From the NCBI GenBank assembly GCA_965205845.1, contig CBDBIG010000001.1:1-64000 (forward strand): 64,000 nt of DNA. The letters are read 5' to 3'. The stretch comes from CBDBIG01 sp965205845 [NCBI: bacterium] (GTDB lineage: Bacteria > SAR324). The stretch's first letter is position 1. Each line of letters opens with the position of its first letter. This document shows, in pieces, positions 16,112 to 24,303 of the stretch. Under the pieces are notes generated by a model. It was not told where the DNA came from and made no database searches. It saw only the letters and a list, made by a program, of their open reading frames with translations. The position numbers and the translations under genes are program-made.

Positions 16112-17632
16112 ATGACACCCATTCGCTTTTTCTACTACCCCGATGCTCCCCAAAAAGTGCCCCCGCCCAAACCTTTGGATGTGCTGGTGTGTTTTGTGTT
16201 TGAGGCCGATTCTCCCAGCGTTCCTTTGAACATTCCAAAAGCGTTTCAAATGCCTTTAGCCCAGGCCATAAGCCTTGGCGATTTTAGCGGTGAAAAAGGG
16301 GAAAGCATCACCTTGTTGCTAGCTCAAGAAAAAACAGCCCTGCGTTTGCTAAGCATTGGCTTGGGTAAATTGGCAGACTTTACCAGCGAAACGCTGCGCC
16401 GTGGGGTGGGCAATGCTGCCAAGGAACTGCAAAAAACAAACCTGGGCAGTGCGGGTGTGCTCTTGCCCAGCAATGTGCCCAAAACCATGCAAAGCAGTTT
16501 GGCGCAGGTATGCGGCGAAGGGCTCTTAATGGGGGGGTATTTTTTTGATGACTACAAAGAAACCCCTACCCGTGAACGCAAAAAAATTCACCTTGAGCAA
16601 GTGCATGTCTACGATGCACAGAAAGCAAGCAGTGAGACCAGCATGCAAGAAGGCGTGGTGATTGGCGAAGGGGTATTGCTGGCACGCGATTTGGGCAACC
16701 ACCCGTCGAATGTAATGACCCCCGCGCGCATGGTCGAGCAAGCCGAGGCCCTTGCCAAACGCAACCACCTTAAATGCAAAATCCTCGACCAACGCCAACT
16801 GGAATCCTTAGGCATGGGCATGTTGCTCGGGGTGGGGCAAGGTTCGCAAAACCCCCCTTATTTGGTGGTGCTCGAATACACCCCCTCGGCCAACCCTCAA
16901 GGTTTACTGGCTTTTGTGGGGAAAGGGGTTACCTTCGATACAGGCGGTATTTCCATTAAGCCTTCTGCCACCATGGATGAGATGAAATTTGACATGTGCG
17001 GTGCTGCTGCGGTTTTTGGTGCCATGGAAAGCATTGCGCGCTTAAAGCCAAAAATGAGGATTGTTGGCGTTACGCCCTTGTGCGAAAACATGCCCAGTGG
17101 CCATGCGATTAAACCAGGGGATATCCTTACCGCCTATTCGGGCAAGCGGGTTGAGGTCTTGAATACCGACGCCGAAGGACGGCTCATTTTGGGCGATGCA
17201 TTGGCCTATACCGCAATGCAGTACAAACCCGATGCCATTGTGGATCTGGCCACCCTTACAGGAGCCTGTGTGGTGGCTTTGGGGCATTACGCCACGGGCG
17301 CAGTGAGCAATCACGAAGGCTTTAGCCAGCAGGTGGTACAAGCAGGTGCACGCGCGGGGGAAGCCATTTGGCCATTGCCAAATTTTGTTGAATACGAAGA
17401 AAAGCTAAAAAGCAAATATGCGGATCTCCAAAACATTGGGGGGCGCGATGCGGGTGCCATTACAGGAGGGCTTTTTTTAAAACCCTTTGTTGAGGACATT
17501 CCGTGGGTACACTTGGATATTGCGGGCACGGCATGGGGTGTTGACAACATTGGCTGGGCACCCAAAGATGGTGCTACAGGGGTGGGGGTGCGTACCTTGG
17601 TGGAGTTGGCGCGCTCTTTTAAGCAAGTTTAA
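16112..17632 (+). CDS. pepA: Cytosol leucyl aminopeptidase (M17)
   Basis: A hexameric metallo-exopeptidase that removes N-terminal residues from peptides in the cytoplasm. The 506-residue length is typical. The C-terminal catalytic domain carries both signature blocks: VGKGVTFDTGGISIKPS, with metal-binding Lys and Asp, and NTDAEGRLILGDAL. Further metal and active-site segments are MKFDMCGAAAVFGA and ATLTGACVVALG. The N-terminal third is more divergent, as usual. I chose the ATG at 16112, seven bases after AGG; a TTG at 16094 is the alternative. Some M17 proteins also bind DNA at xer sites, which cannot be judged here. Confidence 0.95.
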   Translation: MTPIRFFYYPDAPQKVPPPKPLDVLVCFVFEADSPSVPLNIPKAFQMPLAQAISLGDFSGEKGESITLLLAQEKTALRLLSIGLGKLADFTSETLRRGVGNAAKELQKTNLGSAGVLLPSNVPKTMQSSLAQVCGEGLLMGGYFFDDYKETPTRERKKIHLEQVHVYDAQKASSETSMQEGVVIGEGVLLARDLGNHPSNVMTPARMVEQAEALAKRNHLKCKILDQRQLESLGMGMLLGVGQGSQNPPYLVVLEYTPSANPQGLLAFVGKGVTFDTGGISIKPSATMDEMKFDMCGAAAVFGAMESIARLKPKMRIVGVTPLCENMPSGHAIKPGDILTAYSGKRVEVLNTDAEGRLILGDALAYTAMQYKPDAIVDLATLTGACVVALGHYATGAVSNHEGFSQQVVQAGARAGEAIWPLPNFVEYEEKLKSKYADLQNIGGRDAGAITGGLFLKPFVEDIPWVHLDIAGTAWGVDNIGWAPKDGATGVGVRTLVELARSFKQV

Positions 17633-17824
17633 CTGCTTTTTGCTTATAAAATGGTCGCAGAGTTCCTGCGGCTTACCACAGGGTGCGTCTGTGAAACGAT
17701 CTGGTTTTTGCCCAGGTGTTGTTTACGTGTACCTTTGGCTTTTTGGTGCTTTCTGGGCTGTAGTGTTTTCTAAAAGTGCCTGCTGAGAGGTTAAAAAACC
17801 TGGTATTTGGATAGGCATTTGCTC

Positions 17825-18901
17825 ATGATTCCCCACATTCTTATTTGTTGCTATTTAAAGCCTGCTTTTTCGACCGAAATCGCCCCACGGCTCACCGACG
17901 CCCAGTTTGAAAGTTCGTCCAATGGTCCGCCTAAACCTAAACCTGCTGCCCTATTGCGCGATGGACGACAAGAGACCATGAGCGCCCCCGACCGTGCTTT
18001 GTTACAGTACGCACTTTTTTTGAAAACAAAATACGGCAATACGGGTCGGAAAGGTAGCGCAAGCAAAACCAGCCCCGCCAAAAAAGAAACATCACAAATC
18101 GCGCCGTCGCCCCTAGAACATCGCATGACTTTAATTGCCATCTCATTAGGGGCTGGTGGTGTGACGCCTGTGCTGCGCGAAGCCCTTTCTATGGGCGCCA
18201 CCCAAGCCTTGCATATTGAGATGCCTAACCCAGAGGTGGGTGACCTAAGCACAGGTAGCCAAACTATTACACTACACGGTCAAAGTACTCCCACGTGGCA
18301 ACGCGCTATCATGGCGGCAAACAGTTTAAGTACGTGGCTAAAAACCCAAACCATCTGTAAGCAATCTCCCCCCACCTGTAGTGTGCACCTGTGTTCTGAG
18401 CGCAGCCTTGACAGCGGATCTGAAGCCTTTGCAGCAGGGCTTGCCTATGGGCTCGACCTCGCATTTGCGCACAGGGTGAGCCGTGTAGATTTGCAAAAAA
18501 ACGCGTGGCGTGTTCAATGCAAAGGTGAACGCAGCTATACGCAGTGGGTGGACATGCCCGCACATTTGGTGTGTGGTTGTAGCCTGCAACCCACCGAGGT
18601 CAGTCCGCCAGCATCTTTGCCCCAGTGGCTGCGTGCACAACACATGGCCCTTCCTTGCATTCACGCTAACGTACAATCCGCTGCCCTAGGCCAAGTACCT
18701 GCCCTACACGATGGGTTGCGTCTCCCCATCCCCAGAGTCAAACGCCACACCCCACCACCCACAGCGCAACACCCCTTACAGCGGATTCAAACCATGCTAA
18801 GTGCCCAAGTGGAACAACAAGGTGAGACAAAAACTGGAGGCAGTGCCCAGGAAAAAGCCCAGACGTTACACCAATTCTTGGTAGGCGAAGGTTGGCTGTA
18901 A
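17825..18901 (+). CDS. Electron-transfer flavoprotein beta-subunit-like protein (EtfB/FixA family), divergent
   Basis: The order of motifs matches EtfB: an N-terminal strand after the start (MIPHILICCYLKP, where normal members have a KQVPDT-type strand), SAPDRALLQYALFLKTKYG in place of the usual NPFDxxALEEALRLKE, VTPVLREALSMGATQALHIE as the ETF nucleotide-binding segment, and SERSLDSGSEAFAAGLAYGL for the CGxQSxDGGSGQVG-type loop. At 358 residues it is about 100 longer than normal EtfB, with polar insertions near 45-60 and 75-100 and a long C-terminal tail. No etfA lies adjacent, so function as a real ETF is doubtful. The final codons lie inside copy 1 of a 242-bp repeat. Confidence 0.6.
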   Translation: MIPHILICCYLKPAFSTEIAPRLTDAQFESSSNGPPKPKPAALLRDGRQETMSAPDRALLQYALFLKTKYGNTGRKGSASKTSPAKKETSQIAPSPLEHRMTLIAISLGAGGVTPVLREALSMGATQALHIEMPNPEVGDLSTGSQTITLHGQSTPTWQRAIMAANSLSTWLKTQTICKQSPPTCSVHLCSERSLDSGSEAFAAGLAYGLDLAFAHRVSRVDLQKNAWRVQCKGERSYTQWVDMPAHLVCGCSLQPTEVSPPASLPQWLRAQHMALPCIHANVQSAALGQVPALHDGLRLPIPRVKRHTPPPTAQHPLQRIQTMLSAQVEQQGETKTGGSAQEKAQTLHQFLVGEGWL

Positions 18902-19610
18902 ATTTTTTACCAACCCGCACCTCACCACCGTTGTAGCGGTGATGCGGAATAGAGCCACCAAAGGGCATGGTCTTTCTTTTACGGAGATTATAGCCAGCGT
19001 ACACCGGCTTGGCTGCAGCCATTGTGGTAGAGCAAAACCCTGACCCCATAGCACGCTTTGCAGCAGCAAAAACGCAGCAAAAACACCGCCACCAACATCC
19101 CCAATAACAACACCGTCAAGCAAGGGAGAAAGGTTGGCTGTAAATTTTTTACCAACCCGCACCTCACCACCCCTGTAGCGGTGATGCGGAATACAGCCAC
19201 CAAAGGGCATGGTCTTTCTTTTACGGAGATTATAGCCAGCGTACACCGGCTTGGCTGCAGCCATTGTGGTAGAGCAAAACCCTGACCCCATAGCACGCTT
19301 TGCAGCAGCAAAAACGCAGCAAAAACACCGCCACCAACATCCCCAATAACAACACCGTCAAGCAAGGGAGAAAGGTTGGCTGTAAATTTTTTACCAACCC
19401 GCACCTCACCACCCCTGTAGCGGTGATGCGGAATACAGCCACCAAAGGGCATGGTCTTTCTTTTACGGAGATTATAGCCAGCGTACACCGGCTTGCTGCA
19501 GCCATTGTGGTAGAGCAAAACCCTGACCCGCCAGCCATAGCACGCTTTGCAACAGCAAAAACACCGCCACCAACATCCCCAATAACAACACCGTCAAGCA
19601 AGGGAGAAAG
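18891..19610. repeat. Three tandem copies of a 236-242 bp unit spanning a convergent gene junction
   Basis: Units start at 18891, 19133 and 19375 (periods 242, 242, 236). Each begins GTTGGCTGTAAATTTTTTACC, which contains the last codons and stop of the EtfB-like gene, and ends inside the last 40 codons of the EcfT-like gene on the other strand. The whole convergent junction, with both gene ends, has therefore been amplified. Copies 1 and 2 are nearly identical. Copy 3 differs by small indels and holds the working EcfT terminus. Confidence 0.93.
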
Positions 19611-20254
19611 GTCGGCTTAGGGGCAGTAGGGCGGGGTAAATCCACGCTGAGTACATCACGACCAAACAAACCTTCGGCAAGGCGATGGGCGCGGCGCAGC
19701 ACCAAACCCAGCAAAGGCAAAAAAATCCCGCCTTGGCTGAGTGAACTGCGCAAGGGGTGCTCGCCTACCAACCGGGCAGTGCGCCAACCCAGGCGTAAGT
19801 CGCGAGCCAGTGCGGGCAAATGGCGCAGGCCAAAAGCCACCATCAACCCCAGTCCACTTTGAAACACGGGAGCATCCAGGGTTGTTTGCCTTTGGGAAGC
19901 CACCACCCACCCCAAAGCCAGCAGGGAGGTGGTGGAAAAACGCAAGGATTGCAACAGCCCATGCAAAGCCCCCTCACGATAAAATGGAAAGGCCCCACCC
20001 CATGCCGCTGGCCAAGGAATGCGCAACCAGACCTCACCCGTAGGACCACCATAAAATAAGCCTTGGGAAATGAGGGTACTCCAGGTAGTGAGGCACACCA
20101 CAAGCAATGCCGCAAAGACCATTTTGCTTGAGGCATGCCACAAGGCAAAAACTGCTGTAATCCCAAACAAAGCCAACAGCAGCCATGGGTTTTCGACCAG
20201 CAACACGAAGGTAGCCCATAAAAAAGCACACAATCCTCTAAGTTTGGGTGTCAA
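19472..20254 (-). CDS. Energy-coupling-factor transporter T component-like membrane protein
   Basis: EcfT/CbiQ proteins are the membrane scaffold that couples ATPases to a substrate-binding S component in vitamin or metal uptake. The 260-residue protein has hydrophobic segments near 11-35, 45-65, 105-125 and 135-150. A cytoplasmic region with ARDLRLGWRTARLVGEHPLR resembles the arginine-containing coupling helices of the family. A last membrane helix (CLTVLLLGMLVAVFLLLQSV) lies at the repeat-derived end. The start is TTG with AAAGGAT seven bases upstream. No A or S components are adjacent, so it would have to share those encoded elsewhere. The C-terminus lies in the triplicated region and may not be the ancestral one. 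Confidence 0.65.
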   Translation of the reverse strand: MTPKLRGLCAFLWATFVLLVENPWLLLALFGITAVFALWHASSKMVFAALLVVCLTTWSTLISQGLFYGGPTGEVWLRIPWPAAWGGAFPFYREGALHGLLQSLRFSTTSLLALGWVVASQRQTTLDAPVFQSGLGLMVAFGLRHLPALARDLRLGWRTARLVGEHPLRSSLSQGGIFLPLLGLVLRRAHRLAEGLFGRDVLSVDLPRPTAPKPTFLPCLTVLLLGMLVAVFLLLQSVLWLAGQGFALPQWLQQAGVRWL

Positions 20255-20859
20255 AACTAAATCCTTTGCCCCCTCTTTATTTCGATTATGGGCGTGTTTG
20301 GGCGGTTATATGGGCTTTTAGCCTGGGTATCCATTTTTTGTTCTCGCTTTCAGCACCCCTGTTAGGCCTCTGCGGCAAAGGTGCCATGGGCGGGTATATG
20401 GGCATTCTTGCGCAAGGCATCCCCTTGGCTGTCACTTTGCCTTTGCTTGGCGTCCCAACCCTGGTCCATTCTAAGGGGCACGTGCCGACACACGCTCCAA
20501 AATTGTGATAGAACTGCTTTGCAGCAAGCGACAAAACCCTCCCTTGCTATAAGGAGGTTCACAAAGGAGGTGTTCCTCGAAAACGTGGCGAAATTCCGCG
20601 GCATGCCGCGGTAAACCAAAGCAACAAGGCCGGGGAAAGTTTATGCGCGACAGACGGTATGCCAACTGCCCTTGGTTCATTAGTGCGTTGTTCCTTTGTA
20701 AACTAATAATGGCGATATGCACGCACAATCTCATTTGAGACGCATGATCCGCGCATGCTAAAAAAATAGAGCCAACGCATGTTCGTGCGGATGCCTAAAG
20801 TGCCAGTGGCACCGCGGATACCTTTGTTTTAAGAAAATCATAACGTACTCAAAACGAGC
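20255..20859. other. Intergenic region between EcfT-like gene and cmk
   Basis: About 600 bases. A plus-strand frame at 20248-20508 is hydrophobic in places but has no family signature. The second half contains two GGAGG-type sites without following genes and a perfect 16-base palindrome, listed separately. The cmk promoter presumably lies in 20650-20850. Confidence 0.4.
20596..20611. promoter_or_regulatory. Perfect 16-bp palindrome
   Basis: CCGCGGCATGCCGCGG reads identically on both strands. It is an unusually GC-rich dyad in otherwise plain intergenic DNA, and could be a dimeric-protein site or the foot of a hairpin. Confidence 0.5.
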
Positions 20860-21552
20860 ATGTACGAAGTATCTCAAAGAGTGATTGCGATTGATGGCCC
20901 CGCAGGTGCAGGCAAAAGCACCGTTTCTTTGTTGCTGGCACAACGTTTGGAGGCTTGGTTTTTGTCTTCTGGCTTGGTTTATCGTGCCATTGCGTGGCAT
21001 GCCATGCAAAATAGCCTCCCAGGTTTTTCCCCACCCACCCCTGTGCAGTTGGATGAGCTTAACGTGCGCTTGGATGAAAAAGATGTATGGGTCAACGAGG
21101 TGCGGGTGGATGAGACCTTGCTTAAAACCGAGGAGGTCTCGAAGCAAGCCTCTGCTTGGGCAATGGCCCCGCAGGTGCGTCAAAAAGCCAATGCGATTCA
21201 GCGCACTTCGGTTGCGCAAGCCTGTAAAATAGGGGTGCCATGGGTGGTGTTGGAGGGCCGCGACATTGCGACGCATGTTTTTCCTAATGCGCGGTGGATG
21301 TTTTTTTTAACGGCCTCTGTCGCTGTGCGTGCCCAACGCCGCCGCCAGCAGCTAATGGACATGTTTGGCAAAGCACCTGCCTTAAACACGCTTATTGCAA
21401 ACATTCAAGCACGCGATGCTCAAGATGCCAATCGAGACATTGCCCCCATGCAGCCTGCTCAAAGTGCCCGTCGCATTGATGTGGGTCAAAAAACCCTGCC
21501 CCAGGTGGTATCATGGCTAGAAAACTTGATTTTACAAGGAAACACAGCATGA
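20860..21552 (+). CDS. cmk: Cytidylate kinase
   Basis: Phosphorylates CMP and dCMP. The 230-residue length fits. The Walker A loop is IDGPAGAGKSTVS at 11-23; SSGLVYRAIAWHAM follows as the nucleotide-monophosphate region. LEGRDIATHVFPNARWMFFLTAS carries the conserved Gly-Arg-Asp-Ile, and AQRRRQQL with NIQARDAQDANRDIAPM matches the lid and RDxxDxxR region of the family. The stop overlaps the start of the following sugar nucleotidyltransferase (ATGA), so the two are translated as a pair. In many bacteria cmk precedes rpsA; here it does not. Confidence 0.93.
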   Translation: MYEVSQRVIAIDGPAGAGKSTVSLLLAQRLEAWFLSSGLVYRAIAWHAMQNSLPGFSPPTPVQLDELNVRLDEKDVWVNEVRVDETLLKTEEVSKQASAWAMAPQVRQKANAIQRTSVAQACKIGVPWVVLEGRDIATHVFPNARWMFFLTASVAVRAQRRRQQLMDMFGKAPALNTLIANIQARDAQDANRDIAPMQPAQSARRIDVGQKTLPQVVSWLENLILQGNTA

Positions 21553-22754
21553 AAGCGGTAATTTTAGCGGCGAGACAAAGCGAGCATCTGCACCCTTTTA
21601 CCCAAACCCGCCCCAAATCGTTGCTGTGGGCTGCAGGAAAAACCATTTTAGATGCCCAACTTGAGCACCTGCGCAAGGCGGGATTGCAAGAAGTTTTGAT
21701 TGTGGTAAATCACTACCAAGACCACATTCGCCAATATGTAGCCCAGAAAGAAAGCCCAGGGTTACGCATTGAATGCATTTTGCAACCCAAGCCCAGTGGT
21801 ATAGGCAATGCCTTGCTGTGTTGTAAGGATCTGCTTCAATCGGCACCTTTTATGCTGATGTACGGAGACATTGTCGCAACAGGAGAACCCGTTGACCAAC
21901 TGCTGCGCCATTATACTGAAAATGGTAACTCGGTGGCAGCCATTACCTTGCCGCTCCACTCGGGGGAGTTTGGCAATGTATACCTCACCCGCGACATGCG
22001 CATTGCCCACTTTTTGGAACGCCCCAGCAATCCAAACAAATCCAACCACGTACTGGCAGGCTTGTTTGTGCTTTCGCCCGACATTTTTGACCTACTCGAA
22101 ACCCACCAAGGCGACATCAGCCTTTGCTACCAAACGTTGATTGAAGAAGGACGTTTTTCGGGGGCACTGTGGGAGGGCGAATGGCTTGACTTACGCAGGC
22201 CATGGCAGATTTTGGAAATGAATCGCATGTTTATGGATGCCTGGGAGCACTCCCACATTCATCCCAGTTTAAAGCAGCGGGGTCATGTGCACATTGAGGG
22301 CTGTGTACACATTGAAGAGGGTGTTACCATTTGTTCGGGTGCGGTCTTGCGCGGACCTTGCTACATTGGCAAAGGCAGTTTTATTGGTAACAACGCTCTC
22401 ATTCGCTCCCATGCTTCCCTCGGTTCGGGGGTGATAGTGGGTTATGGTGCCGAGGTGAAAAATAGCGTGTTGTTCGATCAGGCTGTGGTGGGGCGCTTGT
22501 CCTACGTGGCCGACAGCGTGATTGGTCAAAAATCTCGGCTGGGAGTGGGGGTAACCACCGTGAATGTGTCACAAAATCCTGATGGCATTTTGGCACACAC
22601 CAAGCAGGGCACGGAGAACAGTGCCATGAAAAAGTTGGGTGCTTTTATAGGGGATTGTGCCGTAATTGGTGCACGCCACGTTATCCCAGCGGGTGCTAGT
22701 TTTAAAGCAGGCGTCACTGTCGAGGATCTTATCACCATCAAATCCATTTTTTAG
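21549..22754 (+). CDS. Nucleotidyltransferase with left-handed beta-helix (GlmU/GalU-like sugar-nucleotide pyrophosphorylase)
   Basis: A two-domain 401-residue protein. The N-terminal Rossmann-like domain has the opening MKAVILAA, then TRPKSLLWAAGKTILD with the usual KPLLPVAGKP pattern, and QPKPSGIGNALLCC, MLMYGDIV for the metal-binding segment. From about residue 245 the sequence becomes hexapeptide repeats (HVHIEGCVHIEEGVTICSGA and GSFIGNNALIRSHASLGSG), a beta-helix. The usual glycine of the G-G-x-G-T-R-L loop is altered: AARQSEHLHPFTQ replaces it, which may affect catalysis. Likely products are UDP-GlcNAc or another NDP-sugar; exact specificity cannot be read. It overlaps cmk by four bases and precedes a second nucleotidyltransferase. 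Confidence 0.8.
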   Translation: MKAVILAARQSEHLHPFTQTRPKSLLWAAGKTILDAQLEHLRKAGLQEVLIVVNHYQDHIRQYVAQKESPGLRIECILQPKPSGIGNALLCCKDLLQSAPFMLMYGDIVATGEPVDQLLRHYTENGNSVAAITLPLHSGEFGNVYLTRDMRIAHFLERPSNPNKSNHVLAGLFVLSPDIFDLLETHQGDISLCYQTLIEEGRFSGALWEGEWLDLRRPWQILEMNRMFMDAWEHSHIHPSLKQRGHVHIEGCVHIEEGVTICSGAVLRGPCYIGKGSFIGNNALIRSHASLGSGVIVGYGAEVKNSVLFDQAVVGRLSYVADSVIGQKSRLGVGVTTVNVSQNPDGILAHTKQGTENSAMKKLGAFIGDCAVIGARHVIPAGASFKAGVTVEDLITIKSIF

Positions 22755-23236
22755 CTTTTCCCTGCCAAGAAAGCAATCAAGCGTTTTTTGAGGTATCCCT
22801 GAAGGCAAAGCCCCGTTTTTTAGCTTTTTCCCCGCCTAGGCAACGGCTCCAAGCGTTTTTTGAGGTATCCCTGAAGGCAAAGCCCCGTTTTTTAGCTTTC
22901 CCTGCCAAGAAAGCAACCAAGCATTTTTTGAGGTATCCCTGAAGGCAAAGCCCCGTTTTTTAGCTTTTTCCCCGCCTAGGCAACGGCTCCAAGCGTTTTT
23001 TGAGGTATCCCTGAGGGCAAAGCCCCGTTTTTTAGCTTTTTCCCCGCCTAGGCAACGGCTCCAAGCATTTTTTGGGGTATCCCTGAGGGCAAAGCCCCGT
23101 TTTTTAGCTTTTTCCCCGCCTAGGCAACGGCTCCAAGCGTTTTTTGAGGTATCCCTGAAGGCAAAGCCCCGTTTTTTAGCTTTCCCTGCCAAGAAAGCAA
23201 CCAAGCATTTTTTGAGGTATCCCTGAAGGCAAAGCC
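22755..23236. repeat. Seven-unit tandem array of two unit types (68 and 72 bp)
   Basis: The shared core GGTATCCCTGA-A/G-GGCAAAGCC recurs with starts of TATCCCT at 22794, 22866, 22934, 23006, 23078, 23150 and 23218, giving steps of 72, 68, 72, 72, 72 and 68. Two kinds of unit alternate: A units contain CCCTGCCAAGAAAGCAA and B units contain CCCCGCCTAGGCAACGGC with an 8-bp palindrome. The order is A-B-A-B-B-B-A. Each core is followed by CCCCGTTTTTTAGC, so every unit ends with a T-run. The array fills the gap between two nucleotidyltransferase genes. Confidence 0.93.
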
Positions 23237-23344
23237 ATTACCAACCCGTTGATCGGGGAGAGGGATACGATGCACAACCTTCTTACAGAAGCATTTTGCT
23301 TAAGTAGGGCAAAGATAGCCCTGTTGATTGGACGATAGGTAACG

Positions 23345-24127
23345 ATGAATGCTTTTATTTTGGCAGCGGGCAAGGGTTCGCGCTTAGCCCCACTGACGCA
23401 CACCATCCCCAAGCCATTGGTTCGTGTGCTTGGCGTACCCATGGTAGAACGCATTTTAGCATGGCTTACCCACCACCAACTGGTAGAGGCTGCAGTGAAC
23501 ATCCACCATTTGGCTGAGTGTATGCAGCGGCATTTTGCGGACCGTAACCCTGCCATCCCGCCGCGCATCGCCTTGTTTCACGAGACCAAGTTACTGGGTT
23601 CGGGCGGGGCGCTCAATCACCCCCATGGGTTTTGGGCTACCCCCTTTTTGTTATGGAATGCAGACATTTTGTGCGATATCAACCCCCATATCCTGATTGC
23701 ACAAGCACAACAGCACCAAACGTGTGTGTTGGCTCTGCAAAAGCGGCATAGCCAGTCTTACCTGCTGGTGGATGAAGAGCGGCATGTTTGTGGGCTGCGT
23801 TCGGCAAAGCGCCAGCGCGAAGAGGTGTTGCGTAAACCCAAAGGGGCACTGCAAGCCTTGGCTTACAATGGGATTGCCGCGCTGCACGCCAATTTAAAGC
23901 CATTTTTGCCTGAACAAGGGGCTTTTGACCTCATTGACGTCCTGCTCCAAGCCATTGCCCAAGGTACTCCCGTGTATGGGCATACGATCCCCAAAGATCG
24001 TTTCTTTGGTGCCATTGATGACGCACAGCGCCTCCAACATCTCGAGCACACCCTCGCCAAGCACAATACACTGCCTCAGTGCACAACGCCTCTATCAAAA
24101 GGTTTTTACAGGGTTTCACCTTTGTAA
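23345..24127 (+). CDS. MurU-like nucleotidyltransferase
   Basis: A 260-residue single-domain nucleotidyltransferase of the size of MurU, which activates N-acetylmuramate-1-phosphate in peptidoglycan recycling. The signature loop is intact: LAAGKGSRLAPLTHTIPKPL. HETKLLGSGGALNHP follows the GTGGALKxA pattern, and LLWNADILCDINP carries the catalytic Asp segment. PKDRFFGAIDDAQRL near the C-terminus matches the WxDIGTPxxL ending, weakly. AGG six bases before the ATG supports the start. MurU is the best guess because of length and the nearby cell-wall genes; other hexose-1-phosphate uridylyl- or guanylyltransferases remain possible. Confidence 0.75.
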   Translation: MNAFILAAGKGSRLAPLTHTIPKPLVRVLGVPMVERILAWLTHHQLVEAAVNIHHLAECMQRHFADRNPAIPPRIALFHETKLLGSGGALNHPHGFWATPFLLWNADILCDINPHILIAQAQQHQTCVLALQKRHSQSYLLVDEERHVCGLRSAKRQREEVLRKPKGALQALAYNGIAALHANLKPFLPEQGAFDLIDVLLQAIAQGTPVYGHTIPKDRFFGAIDDAQRLQHLEHTLAKHNTLPQCTTPLSKGFYRVSPL

Positions 24128-24303
24128 ATTGAGCCTGTAACCGGTTGCCTGCCACAGACCCACCCTGCCACGGCCATAAAAACCCAAGGCGACCAGGCTT
24201 GTTTTTTCAGCCGTTTTACAAACCCGCCACTAACGGCTAACCGTGAACCCAAGCCTCCCCAAAAAGTTTGTTCTTTTTTAAGTCAACACATACGTTGCCT
24301 GAC

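Noticed and set aside
15641-16249. 202-codon minus-strand frame
   Set aside because: Only its C-terminal part, from the ATG at 15838, has a signal peptide and ankyrin sequence; the rest is opposite pepA.
18738-19601. Several minus-strand frames repeating VYAGYNLRKRKTMPFGG
   Set aside because: They are products of the 242-bp triplication and out of the EcfT frame.
22836-23204. Minus-strand 122-codon frame with a 24-residue periodic peptide
   Set aside because: It arises because 72-bp units are a multiple of three; the 68-bp units break it and there is no start context or family.
22755-23236. CRISPR array
   Set aside because: The parts between the shared cores fall into only two types, so they are not spacers.
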